In this document: one piece after another, positions 39,064 to 47,880 of the stretch
Layout of the letters: every line of letters starts with the position of its first letter
Position numbering within the stretch: the stretch's first letter is position 1
NCBI GenBank assembly: GCA_964609375.1
Contig: CAZSSA010000001.1
Span: 9,301 to 73,300 of the forward strand
Reading direction: 5' to 3'
DNA: 64,000 nucleotides
Origin: CAZDUS01 sp964609375
Lineage (GTDB): Bacteria; Verrucomicrobiota; Kiritimatiellia; CAIKKV01; CAITUY01
Program-made: the position numbers and the translations under genes
Notes under the pieces: generated by a model
Told to the model about the DNA's origin: nothing
The model's database searches: none
Seen by the model: the letters and a program-made list of their open reading frames with translations, nothing else

Positions 39064-42000
39064 TTAAGCACGTTTCTCTTTTCGCTCAGCCCGCACGTCC
39101 AACCCAATGCTGCGAAGTTCATTAATCAGCACATTGAACGATTCGGGGCGTTCCGCTTCCAACACATTCTCGCCCTTTACGATCGATTCGTAAATCCGGG
39201 TACGGCCTGCCACATCATCGCTCTTGACCGTCAGCAACTCCTGTAATGCGTAGGCGGCTCCATAGGCTTCCAGTGCCCAAACTTCCATTTCACCCAACCG
39301 TTGACCACCATACTGCGCCTTGCCACCCAACGGCTGCTGGGTTACCAGCGAATACGGCCCCACCGCACGGGCATGAATCTTGTCACTAACCAAATGGTGC
39401 AGTTTCAACATGTAAATGTAACCCACCACAACCTTCTGATCAAAGGGCTCTCCTGTCCGACCGTCGTAAAGACGGGTCTTCCCATCTCGGGGAAGCTTCG
39501 CGTCATCCAGCAGATCCTTAATGTGCTTTTCAGATATGCCGTCAAACACCGGAGTGCTTGCATACAACCCCAGCAACTTGCAGGCCCACCCTAGATGCGT
39601 CTCCAACACCTGCCCCACATTCATTCGCGAAGGTACGCCTAGCGGATTCAATACAATATCCACCGGTGTTCCATCCGGGAGAAAAGGCATGTCGGCCTCA
39701 GGAAGAATCCGGGCAACAACACCCTTGTTTCCATGACGTCCGGCCATCTTGTCACCCACCGACAGTTTCTTCTTGCTGGCAATGTAGACCCGCACCTGCT
39801 TGATGATGCCTTGATCCACTTCATCACCACTCTCCAGACGATCCATGGCGTTTTCGCACTCATGATCGAGCTCCACAAACTTCTGCTGGAACTCGCCGAT
39901 GATCTCCTGGATTTTGATCTGGATCGGGCTGCTCTCGATCTCAATGTGCGCACTCTCCGCCGCCAGTTTCCTTAGCAGCGTCTTTGTGATCTTCCTGTTG
40001 GCTGGAATGATAATCTCATTGGAATCAACGTTAACCACATCCAACGGGATCTTTTCACCCAATAGAATATTGCTCAGAGCCTCGGTTAACTGCTCAACAA
40101 TTTCCTGCTTCTTCGTCTTGTGCTCCTCGGCAACATTCTTTGACTGCCGGCGACGTTCTGCTGGAGTCATCTTCTCGCGCTCAATATCCTTGTGCGCCGA
40201 AACCTTGACATCCATGACAATCCCGTACGTCCCACTGGGCACCGTCAATGAGGTGTCCCTCACATCTGCAGCCTTTTCACCGAAAATAGCCCTCAAAAGC
40301 CGTTCTTCAGGCGCAAGTTCCGTTTCGCTCTTCGGCGTAATCTTGCCAACAAGAATATCATCCGGCTTCACTTCAGCACCGATACGAATAACCCCGTCCG
40401 TACCCAGATTCCGCAAGGCATCTTCCCCGACATTCGGAATGTCACGGGTAATTTCCTCGGGCCCAAGTTTCGTGTCGCGCGCGCCAACTTCAAACTCCTG
40501 AATATGAACGGACGTGAAGACATCATCACGGACAACACGCTCGCTGATCAAGATGGCGTCTTCAAAGTTAAATCCGCACCATGGCATGAAGGCCACCAGA
40601 ACATTGCGCCCCAGTGATAGCTCACCTCCAGCTGTCGCAGGACCATCAGCCAGCACGTCGCCTTTTTTAACCTTCTGACCAACCTTCACAATTGGTTTCT
40701 GGTTTAAACACGTCCCGGCATTTGATCGCATAAACTTACGCAATTTGTAAGTGTGCTCATCCTTCTTGCCCTTGGACTTAATATCACTGTTAACCACAAT
40801 CTTGGTCGCGGCAGCATAAGTCACCACACCAGACTCTTCGGCCAGTGTCAGTACGCCGGAATCACGAGCAATACGGCCTTCCAGCCCTGTCGCCACGAAA
40901 GGACGCTCAGCCTCAAGTAACGGCACCGCCTGACGCATCATGTTCGAACCCATCAAGGCGCGGTTGGCATCATCATGCTCAAGGAATGGGATAAGGCCTG
41001 CTGCCACAGACACCACCTGCTTGGGCGAGACGTCCATGTAATCAACCTTCTCCTTGGGCACTTCCAGGAACTCGCCTCTATTCCGAACGGCAATCGAGTC
41101 ACGCGACATCCGACTCTTCGCATCCAATGGCGTGTTAGCCTGGGCAATAATATATTTTTCCTCGCGATCGGCGCTCAGGAACTCCACCTCGTCACTGACA
41201 ACCCCGTTCGACACCTTGCGGTAAGGCGTCTCAATGAACCCATACTCGTTCACCTTGGCGTAAATACCCATCGACGAGATCAATCCGATATTCGGCCCTT
41301 CAGGGGTCTCAATCGGACAAATGCGCCCATAATGGCTGCTATGAACGTCTCGCACTTCAAATCCAGCACGTTCACGGCTCAACCCGCCCGGCCCCAGTGC
41401 ACTCAACCGTCTCTTATGTGCCAGCTCAGACAACGGATTCGTCTGGTCCATAAACTGACTTAGTTGACTGCGCCCAAAGAAGTCCTTAACCACCGCTGAA
41501 AGCGTCTTGGGGTTGACCAATCGCTGCGGCGTCAATGTCCCAGTCTGCGGATCGAACAACGTCATCCGCTCCCGCACAAGGCGCTCTGCCCGAGCTAAAC
41601 CAATTCGGCACTGATTCTCAACGAGTTCACCTATCGTCCTTAACCGGCGGCTTCCAAGATGATCAATGTCGTCAACCGTACCCTGCCCATTGCGAATGCT
41701 GATCAAGTACCGAATCGCCGCGATCAAATCAGCACCTTCCGGGGTCAATGTCCGCTCTGCGTCGTCCGTCACACCCCCAAAAGCTTCACGCTCATCGGCA
41801 TCCTTGGTCGCCATTACAGCCTTGATAAGGGCTAAAGCATCCTTAAGTTCACTGTCTAGCTTCTGGTTAATCTTATAGCGACCTACCCGTCCCAGATCAT
41901 AGCGACGCGGATCGAAGAACAAACGCTTTAACAACTGACGGGCATTGGACACCGTCGCGGGATCACCAGGCCTCAACCGCAGGTAAATATCTTTCAATGC

Positions 42001-42888
42001 ATCATCCGTGGAGTGAGTCGGGTCTTCCTTCACACTCTTCAACATGATCCCGCCATCCCAGGACACATCCACGACATCGGCTTCCTTGAAGCCCGCCGCC
42101 TTCATCTGGGACAATACATTCTCGGAAACCGGCTCGAATTTTCGCGACAGCACCGTCTGCGAATCCACATCGATCACGTCATCCCGGAATACAATATTCG
42201 CCAAGGCGTCAGCACCAATGGATTCATTGAGTTTCAGCTTCCTGAAGGTGTAAAACAGACGCAGCAAGTCTTCATCAGATCCATAACCCAATGCACGAAG
42301 GAAGGTGGTTGCAAGGAATTTCCGGCGGCGATGGCGGCGATCAAGATAGATCCACAACAAATCCGATGCGTCAAACTGAACCTCAACCCATGAGCCTCGA
42401 TCGGGAATGATCCGGAATGAGTACAGCATCGACCCGCTCGAATGCACCGACTGCTCGAAACAAATTCCGGGCGAGCGATGCAACTGACTGACAATAACGC
42501 GCTCGGCACCATTGATCACAAAGGATCCCTGGTCGGTCATGAGCGGTATTTCCCCCATGTACACGCTCTCTTCACGCACTTCATCGCCTTCCTTAAGGCG
42601 GAAGGTCACCTGAAGCGTCCCGGCATATGTCAGTCCTTCACGAAGCACCTCGCATGGATCCGTTTTCGGCAGCGAGAACTCATACTTCACAAAATCCAGC
42701 GCATATCGTCCATCATAGCTCTCAATCGGGAAAACCTCTTTGAACACGGCTTGCAATCCCATGTTCTTTCGGCTCCCCGGGGCCACATTCAGTTGGAGGA
42801 AATCCTTGTACGATACCGTCTGAATCTCAATAAGATTCGGCGGCTCGATGACCTCGACCAATTTCCCGTAGTTCGTTCTCTCAACCAT
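39064..42888 (-). CDS. rpoB: DNA-directed RNA polymerase subunit beta
   Basis: Second large RNA polymerase subunit. The 1274-residue product has the rifampicin-pocket sequence GRSQLSQFMDQTNPLSELAH followed by KRRLSALGPGGLSRERAGFE in wild-type form, PIETPEGPNIGLI, GRNVLVAFMPWCGFNFEDAI, and the C-terminal GKAQYGGQRLGEMEVWALEA. Length lies between the E. coli and Bacillus proteins. It follows rplL after an 86-base gap that holds a GC hairpin. Confidence 0.98.
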   Translation of the reverse strand: MVERTNYGKLVEVIEPPNLIEIQTVSYKDFLQLNVAPGSRKNMGLQAVFKEVFPIESYDGRYALDFVKYEFSLPKTDPCEVLREGLTYAGTLQVTFRLKEGDEVREESVYMGEIPLMTDQGSFVINGAERVIVSQLHRSPGICFEQSVHSSGSMLYSFRIIPDRGSWVEVQFDASDLLWIYLDRRHRRRKFLATTFLRALGYGSDEDLLRLFYTFRKLKLNESIGADALANIVFRDDVIDVDSQTVLSRKFEPVSENVLSQMKAAGFKEADVVDVSWDGGIMLKSVKEDPTHSTDDALKDIYLRLRPGDPATVSNARQLLKRLFFDPRRYDLGRVGRYKINQKLDSELKDALALIKAVMATKDADEREAFGGVTDDAERTLTPEGADLIAAIRYLISIRNGQGTVDDIDHLGSRRLRTIGELVENQCRIGLARAERLVRERMTLFDPQTGTLTPQRLVNPKTLSAVVKDFFGRSQLSQFMDQTNPLSELAHKRRLSALGPGGLSRERAGFEVRDVHSSHYGRICPIETPEGPNIGLISSMGIYAKVNEYGFIETPYRKVSNGVVSDEVEFLSADREEKYIIAQANTPLDAKSRMSRDSIAVRNRGEFLEVPKEKVDYMDVSPKQVVSVAAGLIPFLEHDDANRALMGSNMMRQAVPLLEAERPFVATGLEGRIARDSGVLTLAEESGVVTYAAATKIVVNSDIKSKGKKDEHTYKLRKFMRSNAGTCLNQKPIVKVGQKVKKGDVLADGPATAGGELSLGRNVLVAFMPWCGFNFEDAILISERVVRDDVFTSVHIQEFEVGARDTKLGPEEITRDIPNVGEDALRNLGTDGVIRIGAEVKPDDILVGKITPKSETELAPEERLLRAIFGEKAADVRDTSLTVPSGTYGIVMDVKVSAHKDIEREKMTPAERRRQSKNVAEEHKTKKQEIVEQLTEALSNILLGEKIPLDVVNVDSNEIIIPANRKITKTLLRKLAAESAHIEIESSPIQIKIQEIIGEFQQKFVELDHECENAMDRLESGDEVDQGIIKQVRVYIASKKKLSVGDKMAGRHGNKGVVARILPEADMPFLPDGTPVDIVLNPLGVPSRMNVGQVLETHLGWACKLLGLYASTPVFDGISEKHIKDLLDDAKLPRDGKTRLYDGRTGEPFDQKVVVGYIYMLKLHHLVSDKIHARAVGPYSLVTQQPLGGKAQYGGQRLGEMEVWALEAYGAAYALQELLTVKSDDVAGRTRIYESIVKGENVLEAERPESFNVLINELRSIGLDVRAERKEKRA

Positions 42889-42923
42889 TCCAGCACCTGT
42901 TCAACAGGGTTCTTACGACCACG

Positions 42924-42946
42924 CGGCGGCTATAAAGGCCGCCGCC
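42924..42946 (-). promoter_or_regulatory. GC hairpin in the rplL-rpoB gap
   Basis: Perfect 8-bp inverted repeat GCGGCGGC / GCCGCCGC with a 7-base loop. No T tract follows on the minus strand. A partial terminator and RNase III site occupy the same gap in E. coli; equivalence is inferred from position only. Confidence 0.4.
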
Positions 42947-42974
42947 CGCCGGACACCGTCCCGCAAAAAGACGG

Positions 42975-43370
42975 TTACTTGACTTCAACTGTCGCGCCAG
43001 CCTTCTCAAGGACTTCCTTGATCTTGGCTGCTTCTTCCTTCGTGACAGCTTCCTTGACAGGCTTCGGAGCGCCTTCCACCAAATCCTTGGATTCCTTCAA
43101 CCCCAACCCGGTGATGGTGCGTATTTCCTTAATCACACCAATCTTGTTGCTGCCAGCGCTGGCCAACACCACGGTAAATTCAGTCTTCTCCGCCGCCGGA
43201 GCCGCACCCGCTGCCGGTGCCGCCGCCATCATGGCCATCGGAGCCGCTGCAGTTACGCCCAACCGCTGCTCAAGGCCCTTCACAAGTTGCGAGAGCTCCA
43301 GAACAGTCATGCTCTCGATCGCCTTGACAATCTCTTCCATCTTGCCTTCCAATTTAACTTCGTCAGCCAT
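42975..43370 (-). CDS. rplL: 50S ribosomal protein bL12 (L7/L12)
   Basis: Stalk protein that recruits translational GTPases. The 131-residue product has the N-terminal dimerisation helices ([20 protein letters not shown]), an Ala/Met/Pro-rich hinge ([20 protein letters not shown]), and the C-terminal domain [20 protein letters not shown] ... [20 protein letters not shown]. All parts are normal. It lies 25 bases after rplJ. Confidence 0.98.
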   Translation of the reverse strand: MADEVKLEGKMEEIVKAIESMTVLELSQLVKGLEQRLGVTAAAPMAMMAAAPAAGAAPAAEKTEFTVVLASAGSNKIGVIKEIRTITGLGLKESKDLVEGAPKPVKEAVTKEEAAKIKEVLEKAGATVEVK

Positions 43371-43395
43371 TGTAGTCTCCTGTTTTATGAAAAAC

Positions 43396-43914
43396 TTACT
43401 TCGCCTCGTTCTTCTTGTTTTCGATTGCTTTCAACACATACACGACGCTTAACACCTTCTGATTCAACACGCCAACCAAGCGTGAGAGCGGCGCCGCGAT
43501 CGTACCCACCACCTGTCCCAACAGCACTTCACGGGGAGGCAGTTCCGCCAGAGCATCAATCTGGGCGGCAGAAAGATACACATTCCCCATGTATCCAACT
43601 TTCACCTGAGGCATCCCGCTTGCACCATTGAACATTTTTAGCGTCTTGGCCGCCTGAACAACATTCTTGCCCGTGACGATCGCTAATTGCCCCTTGAGCG
43701 ATGGGTCCATCTTCTCCCATCCCTTCTCTCGGGCAATCAACCTCACAAGACGATTCTTCACAACCTGCATCCGCGCGCCCTCTTTACGGAGCTGGCGACG
43801 CAAGTCGCTGATCTGCTCGACTTTCAGCCCTTGGTATTCGGCAACCAAAAGGTATTCCGAATCGTTTACCCGGGCACTGATTTCGTCATAGATTGATTTC
43901 TTTTCCGGTCTCAT
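43396..43914 (-). CDS. rplJ: 50S ribosomal protein uL10
   Basis: Stalk base that binds 23S rRNA and several bL12 dimers. The 172-residue product starts [20 protein letters not shown], contains [20 protein letters not shown] and [20 protein letters not shown], and ends in the helical bL12-binding region [20 protein letters not shown]. Only 14 bases separate it from rplA, so there is no long leader for autogenous control here. Confidence 0.97.
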   Translation of the reverse strand: MRPEKKSIYDEISARVNDSEYLLVAEYQGLKVEQISDLRRQLRKEGARMQVVKNRLVRLIAREKGWEKMDPSLKGQLAIVTGKNVVQAAKTLKMFNGASGMPQVKVGYMGNVYLSAAQIDALAELPPREVLLGQVVGTIAAPLSRLVGVLNQKVLSVVYVLKAIENKKNEAK

Positions 43915-43928
43915 GGCCCCGTCCTGTC

Positions 43929-44612
43929 CTAGTCACGCACATCCACACGCAGGCCAACGCCCATCGTGGAACTCAGCGTGCACCGCTTAATAAATACACC
44001 CTTCGTCGCCGCCGGCCGTGCCGACGCAATCGCATGAATGATCGACTTCACGTTTTCCAAAAGTTTATCCTCGTCAAAGGAAAGCTTCCCAAACGGCACT
44101 TGGACGTTACCCGCTCGGTCCATGCGGAATTCAACACGCCCCGCCTTGCTTTCCCGCACTGCCGCCGCCGTATCATCCGTCACCGTCCCCGTCTTGGGAT
44201 TAGGCATCAGACCACGCGGACCCAGGACTTTACCTAGTTTACGGACTTCTTTCATGGCATCCGGAGTGGCAATCGCCACATCAAACTCCGTCCACCCCCC
44301 CTTGACCTTCTCAATCAAGTCCTCGTTGCCAACAACATCCGCTCCTGCTGCTCGTGCCGCATCGGCAGCCGCACCAGCAGCAAACACTGCAACGCGAATT
44401 GACTTCCCTGTACCATGCGGCAGAACCACCGTTCCGCGAACCGTCTGGTCACTCTTCTTTGTATCCACACCAAGCCGTATCGCCAACTCGGCGGTTTCAT
44501 CAAACTTAGCACTCTTGTGCGACTTCAAGAAACGGACAGCCTCGGCAAGATCATAGACCTTATCCTCAACGTCCTTCGCAATCTTCTGATATCGTTTTCC
44601 GTGCGTTGTCAT
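43929..44612 (-). CDS. rplA: 50S ribosomal protein uL1
   Basis: L1 stalk protein that helps release E-site tRNA. The 227-residue product has HGKRYQKIAKDVEDKVYDLA, GTVVLPHGTGKSIRVAVFAA, LGKVLGPRGLMPNPKTGTVT and FIKRCTLSSTMGVGLRVDV. Normal length. Its start is two bases after the rplK stop. Confidence 0.98.
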   Translation of the reverse strand: MTTHGKRYQKIAKDVEDKVYDLAEAVRFLKSHKSAKFDETAELAIRLGVDTKKSDQTVRGTVVLPHGTGKSIRVAVFAAGAAADAARAAGADVVGNEDLIEKVKGGWTEFDVAIATPDAMKEVRKLGKVLGPRGLMPNPKTGTVTDDTAAAVRESKAGRVEFRMDRAGNVQVPFGKLSFDEDKLLENVKSIIHAIASARPAATKGVFIKRCTLSSTMGVGLRVDVRD

Positions 44613-44614
44613 GG

Positions 44615-45040
44615 CTACCGAATCACCTCGATTCCCATGCTGCGAGCCGTACCCTCAACCATTCGGGCGGCGTGATTTTCATCCGTCGCATTCAGATCGT
44701 TCATCTTGGTGCGGACGATTTCAAGAACCTGCTGCGGCGTCACCTTCCCCACTTTATCCCGATTCGGTTGCGCCGACCCCTTGGCCAAGCCTGCCGCACG
44801 CTTCAACAACGAAGACGCTGGCGGACTCTTGGTAATAAACGTAAATGACCGATCTTGATACACAGTGATAACCACCGGAATCACAAGACCCGACATCTTC
44901 TGCGTTGCCGCGTTGAATTGCTTGCAAAACTCCATAATATTGACACCGTGTTGACCCAACGCGGGTCCCACTGGCGGCGCCGGATTCGCTGCTCCGGCTG
45001 GAATCTGAAGCTTGATTTTTCCTGTTACTTTCTTTGCCAT
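44615..45040 (-). CDS. rplK: 50S ribosomal protein uL11
   Basis: GTPase-centre protein that also signals to RelA. The 141-residue product starts [20 protein letters not shown], then [20 protein letters not shown] and the C-terminal RNA-binding domain ending [16 protein letters not shown] 45040 follows GGGGAG by six bases; the open frame to 45106 lies in the spacer after nusG. Confidence 0.98.
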   Translation of the reverse strand: MAKKVTGKIKLQIPAGAANPAPPVGPALGQHGVNIMEFCKQFNAATQKMSGLVIPVVITVYQDRSFTFITKSPPASSLLKRAAGLAKGSAQPNRDKVGKVTPQQVLEIVRTKMNDLNATDENHAARMVEGTARSMGIEVIR

Positions 45041-45109
45041 ATCACTCCCCTGCCTGAGCTTCTGCGTTTTCACCGCAGCGCCAGAACCGGAATCCGGTCC
45101 ATCCAAGGC

Positions 45110-45661
45110 TTATTGCCGTTCCACCTGCCAGCATTCAAGTTCAACAGGCGCCGATCGCCCAAATATCGCAACCGACACCTTTAGCTTGCCGCGTTCAGCA
45201 TCCACTTCCTCGACAAGCCCTGTAAAGTTCATGAAGGGCCCATCCGTAATCTTTACCGTCTCTCCACGGTCATAAATCACCTTAGGCTTAACCTTCTCCT
45301 TCTTCTCTTCCACCTGGAACAGAAGCACTTCCACCTCATCAGGCCGGAGAGGCGCCGGCCGATCACCACCTACAAATCCAATCACTCCGGGCGTCTCCCG
45401 GATAAAATACCAAACCTTCTCAACAACTTGCCGGGTCTCGTCATACAACCCGAGATTCACCAGCACGTAGCCAGGAAAAAACTTCCGCGTTATAACGCTC
45501 TTGACGCCCTTCTTCGTTTCCGACACTTTCTCCGTCGGAATCAGAACTTGCCCCAGATAATCCCGCATTTCCTCCGCGTCAAGTCGCCGTTCAATACTTT
45601 CCTTGACCTTGCCTTCTTGGCCGGTCAACGTATGCAGCACGAACCATTGTTTCAAAATCAT
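45110..45661 (-). CDS. nusG: Transcription termination/antitermination factor NusG
   Basis: Binds RNA polymerase through its NGN domain and links to Rho or the ribosome through its KOW domain. The 183-residue product begins MILKQWFVLHTLTGQEGKVK, has FFPGYVLVNL and PGVIGFVG in NGN, and a KOW domain with GETVKITDGPFMNFTGLVEE and EVDAERGKLKVSVAIFGRSA. ATG 45661 has GGGG upstream; the longer frame to 45706 overlaps secE. Confidence 0.97.
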   Translation of the reverse strand: MILKQWFVLHTLTGQEGKVKESIERRLDAEEMRDYLGQVLIPTEKVSETKKGVKSVITRKFFPGYVLVNLGLYDETRQVVEKVWYFIRETPGVIGFVGGDRPAPLRPDEVEVLLFQVEEKKEKVKPKVIYDRGETVKITDGPFMNFTGLVEEVDAERGKLKVSVAIFGRSAPVELECWQVERQ

Positions 45662-45683
45662 GAAAACCCCGGCCTTGTGTTGA

Positions 45684-45890
45684 TTAACGGTGCGCGAGTA
45701 CGCCAATCACCGCCCTCAGTACCTGGTCGCATGCCGCCACAAAAACGGCAAACAGTATTACAGACAATATCACCACTACCGTGGACTCCACCAACTCGTT
45801 ACGGGTCGGCCACGTCGATTTCCTCAATTCATTCCGGACTTCTCCGATAAAGAATTTCGTATGTCGCAGGCTATCCATTACTTTCTTCAC
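45684..45890 (-). CDS. secE: Protein translocase subunit SecE
   Basis: Single-span essential partner of SecY. The 68-residue product has the conserved amphipathic region FIGEVRNELRKSTWPTRNEL and one membrane helix (VVVILSVILFAVFVAACDQV). The GTG at 45890 is five bases after GGGAG and is preferred over ATG 45878. It sits between tRNA-Trp and nusG, the common secE-nusG-rplK order. Confidence 0.95.
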   Translation of the reverse strand: MKKVMDSLRHTKFFIGEVRNELRKSTWPTRNELVESTVVVILSVILFAVFVAACDQVLRAVIGVLAHR

Positions 45891-45914
45891 ACTATCTCCC
45901 GTTCAACACTCGTA

Positions 45915-45990
45915 TGGCAGGCCAGGAGGGACTTGAACCCCCAACACCCGGTTTTGGAGACCGGTACTCTGCCAGTTGAGCTACTGGCCT
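45915..45990 (-). tRNA. tRNA-Trp (anticodon CCA)
   Basis: A 76-base cloverleaf on the minus strand: acceptor AGGCCAG / CTGGCCT, discriminator G and encoded CCA (45917-45915), D arm AGCTCAACTGGCAGAGT, anticodon loop CTCCAAA with CCA, and T arm GGGGTTCAAGTCCC. Placed between rpmG and secE, as in many bacteria. Confidence 0.97.
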
Positions 45991-46025
45991 GTACTCAGGC
46001 TAACCCCCGCCTCCCGATCCCGGGA

Positions 46026-46178
46026 CTAACGGGTCTCCTTATGAATCGTATGCTTCTTCTCCGACCGGCAGAACTTCTTGATCTCCATCCGGTCCGGTGT
46101 CAGACGCTTGTTCTTCGTCGTCGTATAATTACGCCGCTTGCACTCCGTGCACGCCAGAATGACCTGTTCCCTCGGCAT
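46026..46178 (-). CDS. rpmG: 50S ribosomal protein bL33
   Basis: Fifty-residue large-subunit protein found by translating the gap between tuf and tRNA-Trp. It reads [20 protein letters not shown], then [20 protein letters not shown] and [10 protein letters not shown], a clear bL33. The first zinc pair (CTEC) is intact, but the second pair is reduced to a single cysteine (FCRSEKK instead of YCPRC), so zinc binding may be lost or altered. Start ATG 46178; spacing from tuf is 85 bases with a hairpin in between. Confidence 0.95.
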   Translation of the reverse strand: MPREQVILACTECKRRNYTTTKNKRLTPDRMEIKKFCRSEKKHTIHKETR

Positions 46179-46202
46179 GACAATCCATCCTTCGGTGCAT
46201 CA

Positions 46203-46226
46203 GGCGGCATCCTTTCAGATGCCACC
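46203..46226 (-). other. Hairpin between tuf and rpmG
   Basis: Inverted repeat GGCGGCATC / GATGCCACC with one mismatch and a 6-base loop. No T run follows on the minus strand, so it is more likely an RNA processing or stability element than a terminator. Confidence 0.35.
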
Positions 46227-46263
46227 CTCACACACTTAAACGACCTTACGGCCGTATCGCTTG

Positions 46264-47472
46264 TTACTCGATAATTTCAACAACCGTACCGGCGCCAACC
46301 GTGCGGCCACCTTCACGAATGGCGAAGCGCATCGACTTCTCCATGGCAATCGGCGCAATCAGCGTCACCGTCATCCCAATGTTATCGCCAGGCATCACCA
46401 TTTCCACGCCTTCCGGCAGCATGACGTCACCTGTAACATCCGTCGTCCGGAAATAGAATTGCGGACGGTACCCCTTGAAGAACGGAGTATGACGCCCACC
46501 CTCTTCCTTGCTCAACACATACACTTCACACTTGAACTTCGTGTGCGGTGTAATCGATCCGGGCTTCGCCAACACCTGGCCGCGTTCCACGTCCTCTTTC
46601 TTCGTGCTGCGCAGCAACACGCCAACATTGTCTCCGGCGCGACCTTCGTCCAGCAACTTTCGGAACATCTCAACACCAGTAGCCGTCGTCTTAACCGTCG
46701 GACGTAATCCAACAATCTCAACTTCCTCGCCAACCTTGATGATTCCACGCTCAATACGACCCGTAACCACCGTCCCTCGACCTTCAATCGAAAACACGTC
46801 TTCCACGGACAACAGGAACGGCTTATCCGTCACACGCACGGGTTCCGGAATGTAGTTGTCCAGCGCATTCATCAATTCCTTGATGCTGTTGCAGCCCGGA
46901 TCATCCGCCGTCTTGGCCTGAATCGCCGCCAACGCGCTCCCGCGTATGATCGGCGTATCGTCACCAGGATACTCATACTTGGAAAGCAACTCGCGAATCT
47001 CAAGCTCAACCAAGTCCAGCAGCTCGGGATCATCCACGGTGTCAACCTTGTTCAGGAACACAACAACCGAAGGAACACCCACCTGACGCGCCAGAAGAAT
47101 GTGCTCGCGCGTCTGGGGCATCGGACCATCCGAAGCACTCACCACGAGAATCGCACCGTCCATCTGGGCCGCACCGGTAATCATGTTCTTCACGTAGTCA
47201 GCATGCCCCGGGCAGTCAACGTGCGCATAATGACGCTTTTCGGAACTATACTCAACATGCGAGGTCGCAATGGTTAAAATCTTGGTCGGATCCCGACGCC
47301 CCTGCGATTCGGACGCCTTCGCCACTTCATCATATTTGACATAGGTGCTCATCCCGCGCAACGACTGCACGTATGTAATGGCTGCTGTCAAAGTGGTCTT
47401 ACCATGATCAACATGCCCAATCGTACCCACGTTCACATGCGGCTTTGTTCGACTAAACTGTTCTTTTGCCAT
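46264..47472 (-). CDS. tuf: Translation elongation factor Tu with non-canonical switch I
   Basis: GTPase that delivers aminoacyl-tRNA to the ribosome. The 402-residue product begins [20 protein letters not shown], with G1 [10 protein letters not shown]3 DCPGHADYV (86-94), G4 NKVD and normal domains II-III ending [13 protein letters not shown] 47472 is the family start; the frame open to 47577 crosses tRNA-Thr. Residues 48-68, switch I, read [21 protein letters not shown] rather than the nearly universal PEEKARGITI; the Mg-binding Thr is kept (T67), while the Arg-Gly before it is replaced by Lys-Ile. From memory, Planctomycetes EF-Tu shows a related form (RDxTKTVTIA), so this may be a lineage trait. 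It follows tRNA-Thr, the usual tuf neighbour. Confidence 0.96.
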   Translation of the reverse strand: MAKEQFSRTKPHVNVGTIGHVDHGKTTLTAAITYVQSLRGMSTYVKYDEVAKASESQGRRDPTKILTIATSHVEYSSEKRHYAHVDCPGHADYVKNMITGAAQMDGAILVVSASDGPMPQTREHILLARQVGVPSVVVFLNKVDTVDDPELLDLVELEIRELLSKYEYPGDDTPIIRGSALAAIQAKTADDPGCNSIKELMNALDNYIPEPVRVTDKPFLLSVEDVFSIEGRGTVVTGRIERGIIKVGEEVEIVGLRPTVKTTATGVEMFRKLLDEGRAGDNVGVLLRSTKKEDVERGQVLAKPGSITPHTKFKCEVYVLSKEEGGRHTPFFKGYRPQFYFRTTDVTGDVMLPEGVEMVMPGDNIGMTVTLIAPIAMEKSMRFAIREGGRTVGAGTVVEIIE

Positions 47473-47532
47473 GTTCGTACTCCTATTACTGCTTTCCTGT
47501 CTATACCTGCTGAACCTGACTACACGTTCACC

Positions 47533-47608
47533 TGGAGCCCATGAGCGGGATTGAACCGCTGACCTCGTCCTTACCAAGGACGTGCTCTACCAACTGAGCT
47601 ACATGGGC
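47533..47608 (-). tRNA. tRNA-Thr (anticodon GGT)
   Basis: A 76-base minus-strand cloverleaf: acceptor GCCCATG / CATGGGC, discriminator T with encoded CCA (47535-47533), D arm AGCTCAGTTGGTAGAGC, anticodon stem GTCC with loop TTGGTAA giving GGT, T arm AGCGGTTCAATCCCGCT. It lies 60 bases upstream of tuf and is probably the first product of the transcript. Confidence 0.97.
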
Positions 47609-47752
47609 ATCGATTCTATCCACGCAAAAATAAAACAACAAAAAGCTTCCTCCCTGTCTTTGCCTTTCTTAAGGAAAAACAGACAGAACAGCCTTTCGTC
47701 AAAGTTATGCACACCAACCTAATGGACTCAATCGCCCATGAACAGATCGCGA

Positions 47753-47780
47753 AAATTACCAGAAGCGCTACGAGAGTCAA
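47753..47780 (-). promoter_or_regulatory. Possible promoter of the tRNA-Thr/tuf transcript
   Basis: On the minus strand TTGACT (47780-47775), a 16-base spacer and TAATTT (47758-47753). The -35 is good and the -10 poor. It would start the transcript about 140 bases before tRNA-Thr. A second hairpin (47653-47685, CTGTCT/AGACAG ends) lies in that leader. No other strong pair was found in the gap. Confidence 0.35.
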
Positions 47781-47818
47781 CATCTTTGTGTATTTTTTTT
47801 CACCCCCGAGAATCCCCC

Positions 47819-47846
47819 TTGCGATTGGCCTGTAAATATCTATCAT
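47819..47846 (+). promoter_or_regulatory. Promoter candidate for the response regulator gene
   Basis: TTGCGA (47819-47824), a 16-base spacer and TATCAT (47841-47846, five of six consensus bases). It predicts a start near 47853 and a leader of about 28 bases before ATG 47881, which has no evident Shine-Dalgarno. Confidence 0.45.
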
Positions 47847-47880
47847 TCCACCGTCTCAATACCCATTAAATCCACTCCCA

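Noticed and set aside
47616..47846. 76-codon minus-strand frame before tRNA-Thr with a hydrophobic stretch
   Set aside because: No Shine-Dalgarno, no family match, and it covers the likely promoter/leader region of the tuf transcript.
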